Positions 17,009 through 26,527 of a DNA stretch of 64,000 nucleotides are shown in pieces; within the stretch, counting starts at the first letter, position 1; each line of letters begins with the position of its first letter. The notes under the pieces were generated by a model. That model worked only from the letters and a program-made list of their open reading frames with translations, made no database searches and was not told the DNA's origin. The DNA is from Mycobacterium gordonae (lineage in GTDB: Bacteria; Actinomycetota; Actinomycetes; Mycobacteriales; Mycobacteriaceae): the NCBI RefSeq assembly GCF_001417955.2, contig NZ_LKTM01000112.1:124001-188000 (forward strand). Reading direction: 5' to 3'. A program made the position numbers and the translations under genes.

Positions 17009-17776
17009 CTACACCCGCAGCGCCGACCCCAGCGCCGACAGCGGGATGTGTGCCTCGACGGTGCCCCCGTCCATGTACCACTGCTGGGCGCCCGGGGTGA
17101 AGTCGATCGGTTCGTCATGGCCCACCGGATAGTCGGGCATGTAGAGGATCAGCTCGTCCGGAGTGAGCGCCCACGCCCGGTACGCGCCGGAATAGACCTT
17201 GTCCGGGGTCCAGCGGTCGGCGAGAAACGGGTACGTTCCCGGGTCATGCGGTGGCGCAGCCTGATTGAGCGCGGTCTCGATGTAGGGCTGAGCCAGCGGC
17301 GGTATGGCGGTCAGTGGATTGCCGTTTGTCAGGTCCGCCAGTTGCACCCGGCGCCCGCCGGCCATGTCGAAGGTGAAGGTGCGGTAGGCGTTGTTCGGCC
17401 GCGGGCCGTCGGCGTGGTAGTCCTCGTGGAAGACGGCGCTGAGCAGGTTACCGTGCTGGAAGACCTGGTAGTTCTCCTCTCCGTAACTGTCGGCGACCAT
17501 GTGCGAGTTGGCATTTCGCCAGTTGCCGACCAGGGTCCGCAGATAGTCCCGGATCACCGGTCCGGTGGTGGGGTTGTCCACCAGGTCGACGGGCACGGCA
17601 ACCTTGATGTCGCGCACGGCGTTGCGTTCGGAGGTCACCGCGGCATGGCAGTACTGCCCGTCCCAGCCGCCGCCGAGTTCGCCGCAGAAGGACTCGGCCG
17701 ACGCGTGCGCGGGCGCCGCGCCCAACAGGGTTGTCGCGGCGGTCAGTAACGACGCCGAGAGAATTCTTCCGATCAC
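17009..17776 (-). CDS. Secreted MPT64/TB22.2-like protein (DUF3298/RsiV domain)
   Basis: This 255-residue protein has a clear Sec signal peptide (ILSASLLTAATTLLGAAPAHA, cleaved near residue 25) and a single DUF3298/RsiV-like domain. The domain starts around SFCGELGGGWDGQYCHA and ends with the segment LTPDELILYMPDYPVGH. M. tuberculosis relatives are the secreted antigens MPT64 and TB22.2 (Rv3036c); their biochemical role is not settled. It starts at the GTG at 17776, with GGAG upstream, 17 bases after the stop of the Mce-associated gene. It therefore looks like the tenth gene of the mce operon, an unusual passenger. Confidence 0.8.
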   Translation of the reverse strand: MIGRILSASLLTAATTLLGAAPAHASAESFCGELGGGWDGQYCHAAVTSERNAVRDIKVAVPVDLVDNPTTGPVIRDYLRTLVGNWRNANSHMVADSYGEENYQVFQHGNLLSAVFHEDYHADGPRPNNAYRTFTFDMAGGRRVQLADLTNGNPLTAIPPLAQPYIETALNQAAPPHDPGTYPFLADRWTPDKVYSGAYRAWALTPDELILYMPDYPVGHDEPIDFTPGAQQWYMDGGTVEAHIPLSALGSALRV

Positions 17777-17793
17777 CGTTGGCTCCGAATCGC

Positions 17794-18438
17794 TTACAGC
17801 AGCTGGACTTTGCTGGCGCGCCAGCGACCGTCGACCTTCTCCATGGTCATCTTGATCCGGCTACGGTCGATGCGCGGATCCGGCACGGCCATGTTTGCGA
17901 CGGTCTGGTCGATGAACACCAGCACCACAACCTTGTTCGCGGATTCCGAGGCGATCGCCGAATCCACCACCACCCCGTGCGCGGTGGCCTTGTTGTCGAT
18001 CAGCAGCTGGCGCAGTTGCACACTCGACTGCGTGTACATGTCCTTGAACTCGCCGGTGGCGCCGTCCAGCACCTGACGGAAGTTCTCGTCGACGTTGTTG
18101 GAGTCGATGCTCGTCAGCACCCCGGCATACTTGACCGCCGCCTGCTGTGCTTCCTGGCCGGCCACATGCACCTGGTGAGCCTGCCATTGCAGCCAGCCCA
18201 GATAACCCGAAACCCCCAGGGAGGCAGCCAATAACACCGGCATGATGCTGCGACGAAGGTAGTGGCGCCAGGGTCGGTTGAACCGCTTGGGCTTCTCCTT
18301 GCGGCTCAGCAGTGGCCCGTCGTCTTCCTCGTCAGCCGCGTCTTCTTCGTCTTCCTGGACGGCGGCGTCCTCCTCGGTTGCTTCATCGGCAACCTCGGAG
18401 TCCTCGGCGTCGGTGTCGGTCTCGGTAGCGGCGGTCAC
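17794..18438 (-). CDS. Mce-associated membrane protein
   Basis: This protein of about 214 residues has a very acidic N-terminal third (long runs of E and D), then a basic patch (RKEKPKRFNRPWRHYLRRS), one membrane helix (MPVLLAASLGVSGYLGWL) and an extracytoplasmic domain of the Mce-associated (Mas/NTF2-like) type. I prefer the GTG at 18438 because GAGGAG is spaced six bases from it; an ATG six bases upstream (18444) abuts that ribosome site. Mas proteins are thought to stabilise or accessorise Mce complexes. It follows mceF by 25 bases. Confidence 0.8.
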   Translation of the reverse strand: MTAATETDTDAEDSEVADEATEEDAAVQEDEEDAADEEDDGPLLSRKEKPKRFNRPWRHYLRRSIMPVLLAASLGVSGYLGWLQWQAHQVHVAGQEAQQAAVKYAGVLTSIDSNNVDENFRQVLDGATGEFKDMYTQSSVQLRQLLIDNKATAHGVVVDSAIASESANKVVVLVFIDQTVANMAVPDPRIDRSRIKMTMEKVDGRWRASKVQLL

Positions 18439-18463
18439 TGTCATCTCCTCGTGCTGGATGGGC

Positions 18464-19714
18464 TCAATGTGGCGGTTCGATCGGCAACGGCGGACCGCCG
18501 TAGGGCGTGGGAATCGTGAAGCGGCCCCGCGGTGTCGGATCGGTCCTGCGTCCCAGGTCCGCCCCGGGCGGAGGGCCCGCGGTGTCGTCGCCACCCGGTC
18601 GCGGCGCGTTCTTGGCGCCCCGGATCCCGACTCCCGGGTCGTCGTCGCGGCAATAGGTGTACATGAACGGCTCGTAGTAATCGGCGGCCGACGGCGGATG
18701 CGACGGCGTGCCGTAGTCGCACGCGTAGCGGGGGTAGAGCTCGGCCGTCGCCCACACCCCGTGGTCGTGGAAGGAGCTGGCCACCGCATCGAGCACCGAG
18801 CCGCGGTAGTCCGGGAAGAGGGCGTTGAGTGCGGGCACCCGAAGGTAGAGCAATTGCGAAGCGGTGGCCAGGCTGCCCAGCAGCGCCACCATGGTCTCGG
18901 AGTTGTCGGCGAACAGGCTGTCGATGGCGCTGAGCGCCTGCGGCGTCTGCGCGGTCAGGCGCCGATAGCCGTCCCGCATTCTGGCGATGCCGGACAGGGT
19001 GCGGTTGAGGTCGACGGTGGTGGCGGCCAGCCCCGCGTTCTTGTCCGCCGCCAGGGTCAGCACGACCCGGCTGGTGCGCAGAATGCTGGTCGTCTCGGGC
19101 AGCACCGAATCCAGTGTCGACAACAGCATGGTGCCACCGTCGACGATGGCGGCCAGCTTGCCGGGCCCCTCCTTGCTGAGGCTCAGTTCCTTCTTGATCA
19201 GCTCGAGCTTGCGGGGATCGACCTGGGCCAGCAGCCCGTCGGCGTCGCCCAGCAGCTGTGCCAGGCTGACCGGGACGGTGGTGCGGTCGAGCCCGATGAC
19301 GCTGCCGTCGTGCAGATAGGGGCCGGCGTCGGATTCGGCTTCGAAGTTGATGTACTGCTCGCCGGCCGGCGACAGCGCCGATACGTGTACCGCGGCGTTC
19401 GCCGGGATCCGCACCTGCGAGGTGATACTGGCGACGGCGTTGACGCCCCGGTCGGTGATCTGCAGCGAGTCCACGCTGCCGATCCGGACCCCGCGCAGGG
19501 CGACGTCCTGATTGGGCAGCAGGCCACCGGATTCCGGCAACTGCACGGTGACCCGGTATGACGAGGCGAACGGCGTCACGCGCAGCGCGCCGATCAGCAG
19601 GTAGGTGGCGGCGACGACCAGGGTGAGCACCAGGCCGGCGACCGACAGCCAGACCTGGCGGTGATGGGCGGCCCGAACCCCGCGGACGATTGCGCTTGCC
19701 ACAGAGTCGATCAC
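18464..19714 (-). CDS. mceF: Mce family protein, MceF position
   Basis: This 416-residue MCE-domain protein is the last of six Mce subunits. A membrane helix (WLSVAGLVLTLVVAATYLLIGAL) is followed by the MCE/MlaD beta-barrel domain, whose conserved VTVQLPESGGLLPNQDVALR lies at roughly residues 52-72. A long helical region and a proline-rich tail follow. The GTG at 19714 overlaps the mceE stop (GTGA). Mce subunits form a hexameric tunnel that passes lipids from the outer membrane to the YrbE permease. Confidence 0.9.
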   Translation of the reverse strand: MIDSVASAIVRGVRAAHHRQVWLSVAGLVLTLVVAATYLLIGALRVTPFASSYRVTVQLPESGGLLPNQDVALRGVRIGSVDSLQITDRGVNAVASITSQVRIPANAAVHVSALSPAGEQYINFEAESDAGPYLHDGSVIGLDRTTVPVSLAQLLGDADGLLAQVDPRKLELIKKELSLSKEGPGKLAAIVDGGTMLLSTLDSVLPETTSILRTSRVVLTLAADKNAGLAATTVDLNRTLSGIARMRDGYRRLTAQTPQALSAIDSLFADNSETMVALLGSLATASQLLYLRVPALNALFPDYRGSVLDAVASSFHDHGVWATAELYPRYACDYGTPSHPPSAADYYEPFMYTYCRDDDPGVGIRGAKNAPRPGGDDTAGPPPGADLGRRTDPTPRGRFTIPTPYGGPPLPIEPPH

Positions 19715-20913
19715 GGCGGTGGCCCCGGCAACTGGGGTCCGGGAGCGACGATGAGTCCGCCCGGCACATTCGGGTCGGGCATCACCGGCACCTGTGGCGA
19801 GTTCGGCCCGCGCCCGACGACACGTTCCTGGAGCCGCCACAGGGTGTACTTGAGGGAGCCGATGAATTCGTTCCAGGTGAACCGGGTCGGCCCGTGCAGG
19901 CCCCGGTCGCCCGGGAAGCCGATGTCGGGGATTGAGCCCAGGATCAGCTGGTCGACCACAACGTGCACCGAAATCGCATTCCCGGCAGTGGATTTCACCA
20001 GAGCCGGAATCATCCGGTTCAACGGCAGCCAGCTGGTGTCGGGGCTCACCGCCACGTCGTTGGCGGCTCCGGCGATGGTGTTCAGGTCACGGACCACGCT
20101 GCGGCCGCTGGTGTCGGTGCCACCCAGGGAGGGGAACCTGGCCAGCAGCCGGCTGGTGTCACCGACCTGCACCACCAGGTTGGACAACTCGGCGGTGTTG
20201 GCCGCCAAGGCGCTGGTGGCCGGGTCGGCGGCCGCCATCACGTCGCTGAGGGTCTGGTTCTTGGCGTCGAGTTCCTGGCTCAGGCGTGACAATTCGGTCA
20301 GGGCGTTGGAGATCTGCCCGGACCGCGCGTCCATCGTGCCGAGCAGCCGGTTGGACTTGCGGACCAGGTCGCCGAACGCGTGGCCCTGGTCGCCGGTGGC
20401 CTTGCCGAAACCGTTGATGATGTTGGTGAAATTGCGCACCGCGCCGCCGTTCACCAGGATCGCGGCCGAGCTCAGGACCGACTCGACGGTTGCGGCCGCC
20501 GCGGTTGAGTCCAGCCCGATGGTGTCGCCGTTGGTCAGCATCGGTGCGTTCGGCGCGATCTCGGCGGGCGGGCGCACCGAGACGAACACGTCGCCCAGCG
20601 GGGTGGCGGTGCGCAATTCCGCGGTGCTGCCTCTGGGCAGCAGCACGCCGTCGCGGATGCGCAGCGTCGTGACCGCCGTGTAGTTGCGGGCCACCATCGA
20701 CTCGACCTGCCCGACGTCCGCGCCGGCAAGCTTGACCTTGGCGTTCATCGGCAGGTTCAGCGCGTTGGCGAACACCGCGGTCAGTTCGTAGCCGCCCGAT
20801 CCCAGGCCGGGAGCCGGAAGGGGAAGGCTGGCAAGGCCGTTGGTGGCACAACCCGAGGTGAGCAGCACCGCCGCGGCGATCGCGGCGGCGGTCCGTGTCC
20901 TGGTGCTCGTCAT
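19711..20913 (-). CDS. mceE: Mce family lipoprotein, MceE position
   Basis: This 400-residue protein has a strong lipobox at the end of its signal peptide (AAVLLTSGC), marking it as the lipoprotein subunit usual for the fifth Mce gene (LprK-like). The MCE domain starts at YELTAVFANALNLPMNAKVK with the phrase AGADVGQVESM. The long helical segment and a proline-rich C-terminus follow. It overlaps mceD and mceF by four bases each, so expression is stoichiometrically coupled. Confidence 0.9.
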   Translation of the reverse strand: MTSTRTRTAAAIAAAVLLTSGCATNGLASLPLPAPGLGSGGYELTAVFANALNLPMNAKVKLAGADVGQVESMVARNYTAVTTLRIRDGVLLPRGSTAELRTATPLGDVFVSVRPPAEIAPNAPMLTNGDTIGLDSTAAAATVESVLSSAAILVNGGAVRNFTNIINGFGKATGDQGHAFGDLVRKSNRLLGTMDARSGQISNALTELSRLSQELDAKNQTLSDVMAAADPATSALAANTAELSNLVVQVGDTSRLLARFPSLGGTDTSGRSVVRDLNTIAGAANDVAVSPDTSWLPLNRMIPALVKSTAGNAISVHVVVDQLILGSIPDIGFPGDRGLHGPTRFTWNEFIGSLKYTLWRLQERVVGRGPNSPQVPVMPDPNVPGGLIVAPGPQLPGPPP

Positions 20914-22016
20914 TTCTGGCCCATCGCCGCGAGACCGTCCAGCACATACGTCAAGCCGAAGTCGGGTCCGAAGTCCTGCACCGTCCCGGTGCTGCAGCCG
21001 AGCTGGCGCAGACCCATCAGGTTACAGATTTCCTTGGTCAGCTGGCTGTCGAACACCATCCGGTCGGTGAGGAAGTGGGCGCGCACCGCGCCGTTCTCCC
21101 GGTCGACCATGTTGTAGGCGTTATCGGCCAACATCGGTGCGACATCCAGTGTTTCGGCGAGTTCGCGCCGCCGGTCGACCAGTGTCGTGGCCAGCTTGTT
21201 GCCATTGAGAGCGGCCTGTCTGATGGTGTCGCGGTTGGCGTCGAGCAGGTCGCCCGTGCGCTGGACCAGTTGATCGAGCTTGCGGCCGGTGCTGCCGGTA
21301 CCGAGGTCCTCGTCGGCCAGGATCTGGCTGACCTGGTGGATGGTGGCGGCGAAGTCCCGAAGCTTGCCGTCGTTGTTGGCGGCGGCCTCGAACAGGGAGC
21401 TGATGTTCTTGACGATCGTGGTGATCTGTTCGCGGGTCTGCGCGCCACCGTCGCTGCTCAGCCGCAGCGCCCTGGACAATTCGTCAAGCGCGCCTTTGAT
21501 TTTCCCGCCGTTGCCGTTGAGGACCTCGCTACCGCCGTTGAGCACATCGGCCAGCGGGCCGCCGCCGTGTCCGTCTCCCTCGAGCGACTTGGTCACCTTG
21601 TCCAGAACGGCCAGCACGCGGCTGAATTCGACCGGAGTCCGGGTGCGGGTCAGTCCGATGGTGTCGTGGTTCTCCAGCGCCGGACCACCGCGGTAGGGCG
21701 GCGTCAGTTCGATCTGCCGGTCGGTGAGGATCGACGTGGACACGGTGACGGCTTGCGCGTTCGCCGGGACTTTGACGTCACGGTCGACGGTGAACTGCAC
21801 CTCGACGTAGCCGCCCTTCGGCGTGATCCTGGTGACCTTGCCGACCGGCATACCCAGCACCGCCACCACGTTGCCCTCGTATAGACCTGACGCGCTGTCG
21901 AATTGAGCGGTGACCGTGATCGGTTCCTTCTTGCCGGCCAGGTACCACCAGAAGCCGCCGACCGCGGCGACCACCACGGCCAGGATGGCGACGACGGTGA
22001 TGACGCGGCCCCTCAT
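20910..22016 (-). CDS. mceD: Mce family protein, MceD position
   Basis: This 368-residue protein starts at MRGRVITVVAILAVVVAAVG, a membrane anchor, then the MCE domain (ITVTAQFDSASGLYEGNVVA, VLGMPVGKVTRITP). I chose the ATG at 22016, which overlaps the mceC stop by four bases; the open frame extends further into mceC. The remainder is predicted helical needle. The C-terminus ends with a Cys-containing globular tail. Confidence 0.9.
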   Translation of the reverse strand: MRGRVITVVAILAVVVAAVGGFWWYLAGKKEPITVTAQFDSASGLYEGNVVAVLGMPVGKVTRITPKGGYVEVQFTVDRDVKVPANAQAVTVSTSILTDRQIELTPPYRGGPALENHDTIGLTRTRTPVEFSRVLAVLDKVTKSLEGDGHGGGPLADVLNGGSEVLNGNGGKIKGALDELSRALRLSSDGGAQTREQITTIVKNISSLFEAAANNDGKLRDFAATIHQVSQILADEDLGTGSTGRKLDQLVQRTGDLLDANRDTIRQAALNGNKLATTLVDRRRELAETLDVAPMLADNAYNMVDRENGAVRAHFLTDRMVFDSQLTKEICNLMGLRQLGCSTGTVQDFGPDFGLTYVLDGLAAMGQK

Positions 22017-23053
22017 TTGCAGTCCTTGTAGTACGGAATCATCCCGAACTGCTGAGCGCGGCCACTGATGGCGCACATCCAGGAATCGACGAGCAGTGCA
22101 CTGGGGGCGTTGAAGCTAACCGCGTTCGCGTCGCCGGTCAGGTTTGCCGCCTCCCGCATGAAGATGGGGGTGATCTGCAGCAGGTCGCGCAGCAGATCGT
22201 CGTGCTTGGCCATCATGTCGGTGAATTCCCGCATGTCCCTGAGTAGTCCGTCGACCCCCGACCGATCGTTGACCACGATCTGGTGCATGGTGTCGACCAG
22301 GCTGGTCAGGGACCGCATCATCGCGTGGAACACGGCGCGCCGGGCCACGAACTGCCCCAGTAGGTCCTGCGCCTGGTTCACCACATTGCCGATGCTGGAC
22401 TGCTGGCGGCGCAAGGTGTTGGTGACCTGTTCGGTGCTGTGCAGGAGCTGGCCGAGCTGGTCACGGCGCTGGGCGATGATCGAGGACAGCGTGTCGATGT
22501 TCGTCATCGCCTGGGGTACCACGGCGGGCAGGCCCTCGAGTTGCTTGCCCAGCACTGCCAGCGACTGGGCGAAACGGTCGGAGTCGACCTGCTCGAAAGT
22601 CGTTGTGGCGTCCTGTAATGCGGCCTGCAGGTCATAGGGGACCTCGGTGTGGGTCAAGTCGAAGGTGCCGTGCGGCAGTGAGCCCGGACCGTCTGGCTGC
22701 AGCGCGAGGTAGCGCGACCCGAGAATCGTGGTGACCTTGATCGAGGCCTTGGAATCGCGGCCCAGCGCCACGTTGTCGCGAATCTTCAGGCCCGCCTCGA
22801 CGTGGTCGCCGTCGAGCCTCATGCTGGTGACCTCACCAACCGGAATGCCCGCCACGGTGATCGGGTTCCCGGGCCGAAGCGAGGCCGCCTGCAGGAATTC
22901 GGCGGTGTAGTGCTTGTACCCGGCGCCCACCGCATGCACGACGAGCATTGCCCCGATGACCGTCGCAACCACGACGACGGCCGAAAGGCCAAGCCACAAC
23001 GGGTTGTAGCTCTCCAGCGGACGCTTCTTCCGTCTCGACAATGACTCAGCCAC
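22013..23053 (-). CDS. mceC: Mce family protein, MceC position
   Basis: This 346-residue protein has a basic cytoplasmic start (SLSRRKKRPLESYNP), a membrane helix (GLSAVVVVATVIGAMLVVHA) and an MCE domain with AGIPVGEVTSMRLDGDHVEA. A long helical region and a short tail with two cysteines follow (WMCAISGRA, YYKDCK). The ATG overlaps the end of mceB by eight bases. Confidence 0.9.
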   Translation of the reverse strand: MAESLSRRKKRPLESYNPLWLGLSAVVVVATVIGAMLVVHAVGAGYKHYTAEFLQAASLRPGNPITVAGIPVGEVTSMRLDGDHVEAGLKIRDNVALGRDSKASIKVTTILGSRYLALQPDGPGSLPHGTFDLTHTEVPYDLQAALQDATTTFEQVDSDRFAQSLAVLGKQLEGLPAVVPQAMTNIDTLSSIIAQRRDQLGQLLHSTEQVTNTLRRQQSSIGNVVNQAQDLLGQFVARRAVFHAMMRSLTSLVDTMHQIVVNDRSGVDGLLRDMREFTDMMAKHDDLLRDLLQITPIFMREAANLTGDANAVSFNAPSALLVDSWMCAISGRAQQFGMIPYYKDCK

Positions 23054-24110
23054 CGGGTGCCCCGCTCGTGTTCCGGCAGCGGGGCGTGTGCCACGCTTGG
23101 TTCCCCGGCGTTGCGGCGTTGACGATGATCGGCACCACGTCGTTGAGGCCGGGGAAGAACCCGAACATGTTCAGGTCGCACAGGTAGGCGTTGCCGTAGG
23201 CGCCCTGGTTGCCCACCCGCACAAGCCCTTTCAGCAGCAGCGGGATGTTGTCGCCGAAGAACGCCACCTGGGGTTCCACATCCATCAAGTGGCGGGCGAC
23301 GCCCGGCCGACGATCGATGAATTCCCGTAGTGCCGGGTAGTCCTGTTCGGCCGCGACCGACAGGTTGCTCACCATGCGCGACAGGGAACCCATGGAGGAC
23401 ACCAGCTCCGGCCGGCGCTGGTCGAGGGCCGCGACCACGTCACGGGCCTGTGTGATCACCCCGTCGAGGTTGGCGTTCTGCGCGGCGAGGTTGGTGACAA
23501 CCTTGTTGAGGTTGGTGATCACGTCACCGAGCGCCTGATCCTTTCCGGCGAAAGTCTCGGTCAGCGTGGATGTCTGGCTGATCAGCGTGGCAAGGGATGA
23601 GGTGTCGCCCTGCAGCGACTCGATGACGCCCTTGGTGAGGTTGTCGGCGTCGCGCGGGTTCAGCAGGCTGAACAGCGGTTCGTAGCCGTTGAGCAGCGCC
23701 GTGACGTCGAAGGACGGATCGGTGCGGTCCAGGGGAATGGTGGCTCCCGGCGGCAGCTGGGCCTGACTTCCCTCCTTACCGAGAGACAGTCCGAGATAGC
23801 GCTGCCCGACGATGTTCTGGTAGGTCACCGAGGCGACGGTGTTGCCGAACAGTTGCTGGTCGGTCTGCACCACGAACGAGACTCTCGCGAGTTTGCCGTC
23901 GAGTTCCACCTTTTCGACCCGGCCGACGCGCACCCCGGCCATTCGGACGTCGTCACCCTCGCGAAGGCCGTACACGTCGGTGAAGATCGCCGAGTAGGAC
24001 GCCGTGGTCCCGGCGACGTCACGTCGCAGGCTCACGTACACCAGCCACGTCAGGGTGAGCGCGATGACCATGAACAGTGTCAGGCCGATCAAGGGTCCCC
24101 GGAACTTCAC
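23046..24110 (-). CDS. mceB: Mce family protein, MceB position
   Basis: This 354-residue protein has membrane helix LIGLTLFMVIALTLTWLVYV, MCE domain AIFTDVYGLREGDDVRMAGV followed by RVGRVEKVELDGK, then the helical needle and a cysteine-bearing C-terminal domain (YLCDLNMF, HTPRCRN). It is coupled to mceA by a four-base overlap. This is the shortest domain layout of the set and matches canonical MceB proteins. Confidence 0.9.
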   Translation of the reverse strand: MKFRGPLIGLTLFMVIALTLTWLVYVSLRRDVAGTTASYSAIFTDVYGLREGDDVRMAGVRVGRVEKVELDGKLARVSFVVQTDQQLFGNTVASVTYQNIVGQRYLGLSLGKEGSQAQLPPGATIPLDRTDPSFDVTALLNGYEPLFSLLNPRDADNLTKGVIESLQGDTSSLATLISQTSTLTETFAGKDQALGDVITNLNKVVTNLAAQNANLDGVITQARDVVAALDQRRPELVSSMGSLSRMVSNLSVAAEQDYPALREFIDRRPGVARHLMDVEPQVAFFGDNIPLLLKGLVRVGNQGAYGNAYLCDLNMFGFFPGLNDVVPIIVNAATPGNQAWHTPRCRNTSGAPGG

Positions 24111-25660
24111 TTGGCACCCCCGGTCACCGACACAGTGGTGCCGCGCGCCACGGGGCCGAGCAGGATCTCGGTGGCGGCAGTGGCCGGGCGCCCGGTGATC
24201 ACGCCCAGCATCGTGCGCTCGTAGTCACTGCCGACCGGGCCGACGGTGCCTCCATAGGACGAAGGCAACGACCCCGCGGCGGGGGGACCCAGCAGCGGCG
24301 GTGGCGGTAGCGGGCCGTGCGCCGGGGGAGACGGGTCCGGGTCGTCCGGGTTGGCGCCGGTCCGTATCGGTGGCGACGGCGAGATGAACGGCGGCAGTGG
24401 CGGATTGGGGTCGGTGAGGTTGGGTGGCGGATTGACCAGTGGTGGGCCGACGGCCACCAGGTTCCCGTCGGGACCGACGACCGTGCCCGGCGGAGGGGCC
24501 AGATCCTTGGGTGGCTGGTAGTTCTGCGGCAGCAGCACATCGGGCAGATCGGGCTTGTTGGGGACCAGCGGTGCGGTGTAGCAGCTGGGGCCTTTCAGCT
24601 CGCCGTAGTGCGGGCAGTCGGCACGGCTGTAGGCGAACGTCTGGGTGAACGAGATCCTGGTTCGCATGTTCCCCACGCCGAGTTCGGGTATCCAGACTTC
24701 CTCCATGAACTTGCGGGCCAGGTTGTCCAGTTTGGTGACGGCGGGGACGAAGTTGTTCGACCGCATGGCCAGCACGCCCAGCACCGGCGTCATCTCGGAG
24801 GAGATTCGGATGAGTTGATCCAGGTGATTGTCGAACGATTGATAGGTGGTGCCGATGGTGTTCTGGGCGCCGGAGAGCAGCGACGTCAGCTGTCCGCGCG
24901 TTTCGGCGAAGGTCCGCATCGGTTCGACCGCTTCGTGGAGCGCGTCGATCAGGTCGGGCGCGGTGGACTGCAGCCCCCGCGTCGCGTCCAGCAACGCCGA
25001 CACGGTCGATGGGCCCGCGTCGGTGCTCACGATCGAATTGAGTTGGTCGATAAGCCGATTCAGCTGGGTGCCGCTGTTGAGCAGGGATGCCCGGCGGTGG
25101 TCGGTGGCTGCCGCCAGCGCCGCCAGGATGCCGACCGATCTGTCCTCGCGGCCCCGGCCGGCCGCGGCGAGCAGGTCGCGCAACTTGCTGACGGTGGTCT
25201 GGAACAGCACGGTCGGCAGGTTCTTGTCCTCCTGGATGTGGGCTCCGGGGCGGATGGTCACGCCCGGGCCGTTCCCCACTAATTGCACCGACGACACCGC
25301 GAACACATTGCTGGGCACGACGCGGGCGGTCACCGCAGCCGGAATCGACTGGGCGTATTCGGGTTTGAGGTCGATGTGCACGAAGTTCGGTTGGCCGTGC
25401 GCCGCCGGCACCACGCTGTTGACCATGCCGACCAGCACGCCATGGTATTTCACGTCGGACTTCTGCGGCAGGCCGTCGCCCACGTTGATCAGGTCGGCGA
25501 CCACCCGCACATAGTCGTTGAGCCGGCCCGTCGACTTGTACAGCAGGCCCACGGTCAGCAGTGTCGCCACCAGTGCAACGGCCACTCCGCACCCCAGTAG
25601 CTGACGATCCGAGGGGCCGCGCCCGTCGGTGTCGAAGGAATTGCCTTTCGATGCAGTCAA
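24107..25660 (-). CDS. mceA: Mce family protein, MceA position, with a long proline-rich tail
   Basis: This 517-residue protein carries a membrane helix (LLGCGVAVALVATLLTVGLLY), an MCE domain (YVRVVADLINVGDGLPQKSD, HGVLVGMVNSV) and a helical region. The last ~120 residues are proline-rich (PPKDLAPPPGTVVG onwards). The TTG at 25660 is chosen because it sits directly after the yrbEB stop (25663) and gives a normal MceA N-terminus; no ATG or GTG is available in frame nearby. The tail may reach the cell envelope exterior. Confidence 0.88.
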   Translation of the reverse strand: MTASKGNSFDTDGRGPSDRQLLGCGVAVALVATLLTVGLLYKSTGRLNDYVRVVADLINVGDGLPQKSDVKYHGVLVGMVNSVVPAAHGQPNFVHIDLKPEYAQSIPAAVTARVVPSNVFAVSSVQLVGNGPGVTIRPGAHIQEDKNLPTVLFQTTVSKLRDLLAAAGRGREDRSVGILAALAAATDHRRASLLNSGTQLNRLIDQLNSIVSTDAGPSTVSALLDATRGLQSTAPDLIDALHEAVEPMRTFAETRGQLTSLLSGAQNTIGTTYQSFDNHLDQLIRISSEMTPVLGVLAMRSNNFVPAVTKLDNLARKFMEEVWIPELGVGNMRTRISFTQTFAYSRADCPHYGELKGPSCYTAPLVPNKPDLPDVLLPQNYQPPKDLAPPPGTVVGPDGNLVAVGPPLVNPPPNLTDPNPPLPPFISPSPPIRTGANPDDPDPSPPAHGPLPPPPLLGPPAAGSLPSSYGGTVGPVGSDYERTMLGVITGRPATAATEILLGPVARGTTVSVTGGAK

Positions 25661-25662
25661 AC

Positions 25663-26526
25663 TCAGCCACCGAACCTTGCGCCGGCGTCGACTCCCCACA
25701 GCGCCATGGTGAGCAGCATGTTGACCATGATCATCACGGTGATGCTGGCCCGCATGCCGTGCCCGGCGGCCACACCCACACCCTCGGGTCCGCCGCTGGC
25801 GTAGAAGCCGTAGTAGCACTGGATCGTCGATGCGATCCAGACGAAGATGACGGCTTTGACCAACGAATAGAGAATGTCTTTGCCGGCCAGCATCATCGAG
25901 AAGTAGTGCAGGTATGACCCGGTGGAACCGCCGCTGCTGATCTGCACCACCACCTGGGTACTCAGATAGCCGATGGCCAGGCATGCGGCGTAGAGCGGGA
26001 TCATCGCCATCACCGACGCGATCAGCCGAGTGGTAACCAGGTACGGAATCGGCCGAATCGCAATCGACTCCATCGCGTCGATCTCCTCGGCGATACGCAT
26101 CGACCCGAGCTGGGCGGTGAATCGGCAACCGCCCTGAATCGCGAAGGCCATGGCCGCCATGAGCGGGGCCAGCTCTCGGGTGTTCACCAACGACGACACG
26201 AAGCCGGTCGCCGGTCCCAGCCCGAGCAGGTCGAGAAAGTTGTATCCCTCGATACCGACCAGCGCTCCGACCGTCATGCCGAGAACCACGGCCACCCCGG
26301 CGGTGCCACCACCCACCACAATCGAGCCGTTGCCCCAGGTGATGTTGGACAGCAGGCGCAGGAACTCGCCGTTGTACTGCCGCAGCGTGAGTGGAACGGC
26401 AACCAGCGCCCGCACGAAGAACACCAGCATGTGGCCCAGCCGGCTGATCGGCTTGGTTCCCCTGCGGTACAACCGGATCAGGCGCCCGGTGACGGGCGCC
26501 AGTGGTAGGTAGGGCGACGCCGTCAA
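25663..26526 (-). CDS. yrbEB: YrbE/MlaE-family ABC permease, second subunit
   Basis: This 287-residue membrane protein has about five helices and the MlaE-family signatures QGGCRFTAQLGSMRIAEEID and MESIAIRPIPYLVTTRL. With YrbEA it forms the inner-membrane permease below the Mce tunnel, powered by a distant MceG ATPase that is not in this window. It starts at a TTG (26526) one base after the yrbEA stop codon. This is the first of two consecutive TTG-started genes, which may lower their translation. Confidence 0.9.
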   Translation of the reverse strand: MTASPYLPLAPVTGRLIRLYRRGTKPISRLGHMLVFFVRALVAVPLTLRQYNGEFLRLLSNITWGNGSIVVGGGTAGVAVVLGMTVGALVGIEGYNFLDLLGLGPATGFVSSLVNTRELAPLMAAMAFAIQGGCRFTAQLGSMRIAEEIDAMESIAIRPIPYLVTTRLIASVMAMIPLYAACLAIGYLSTQVVVQISSGGSTGSYLHYFSMMLAGKDILYSLVKAVIFVWIASTIQCYYGFYASGGPEGVGVAAGHGMRASITVMIMVNMLLTMALWGVDAGARFGG

Positions 26527-26527
26527 C

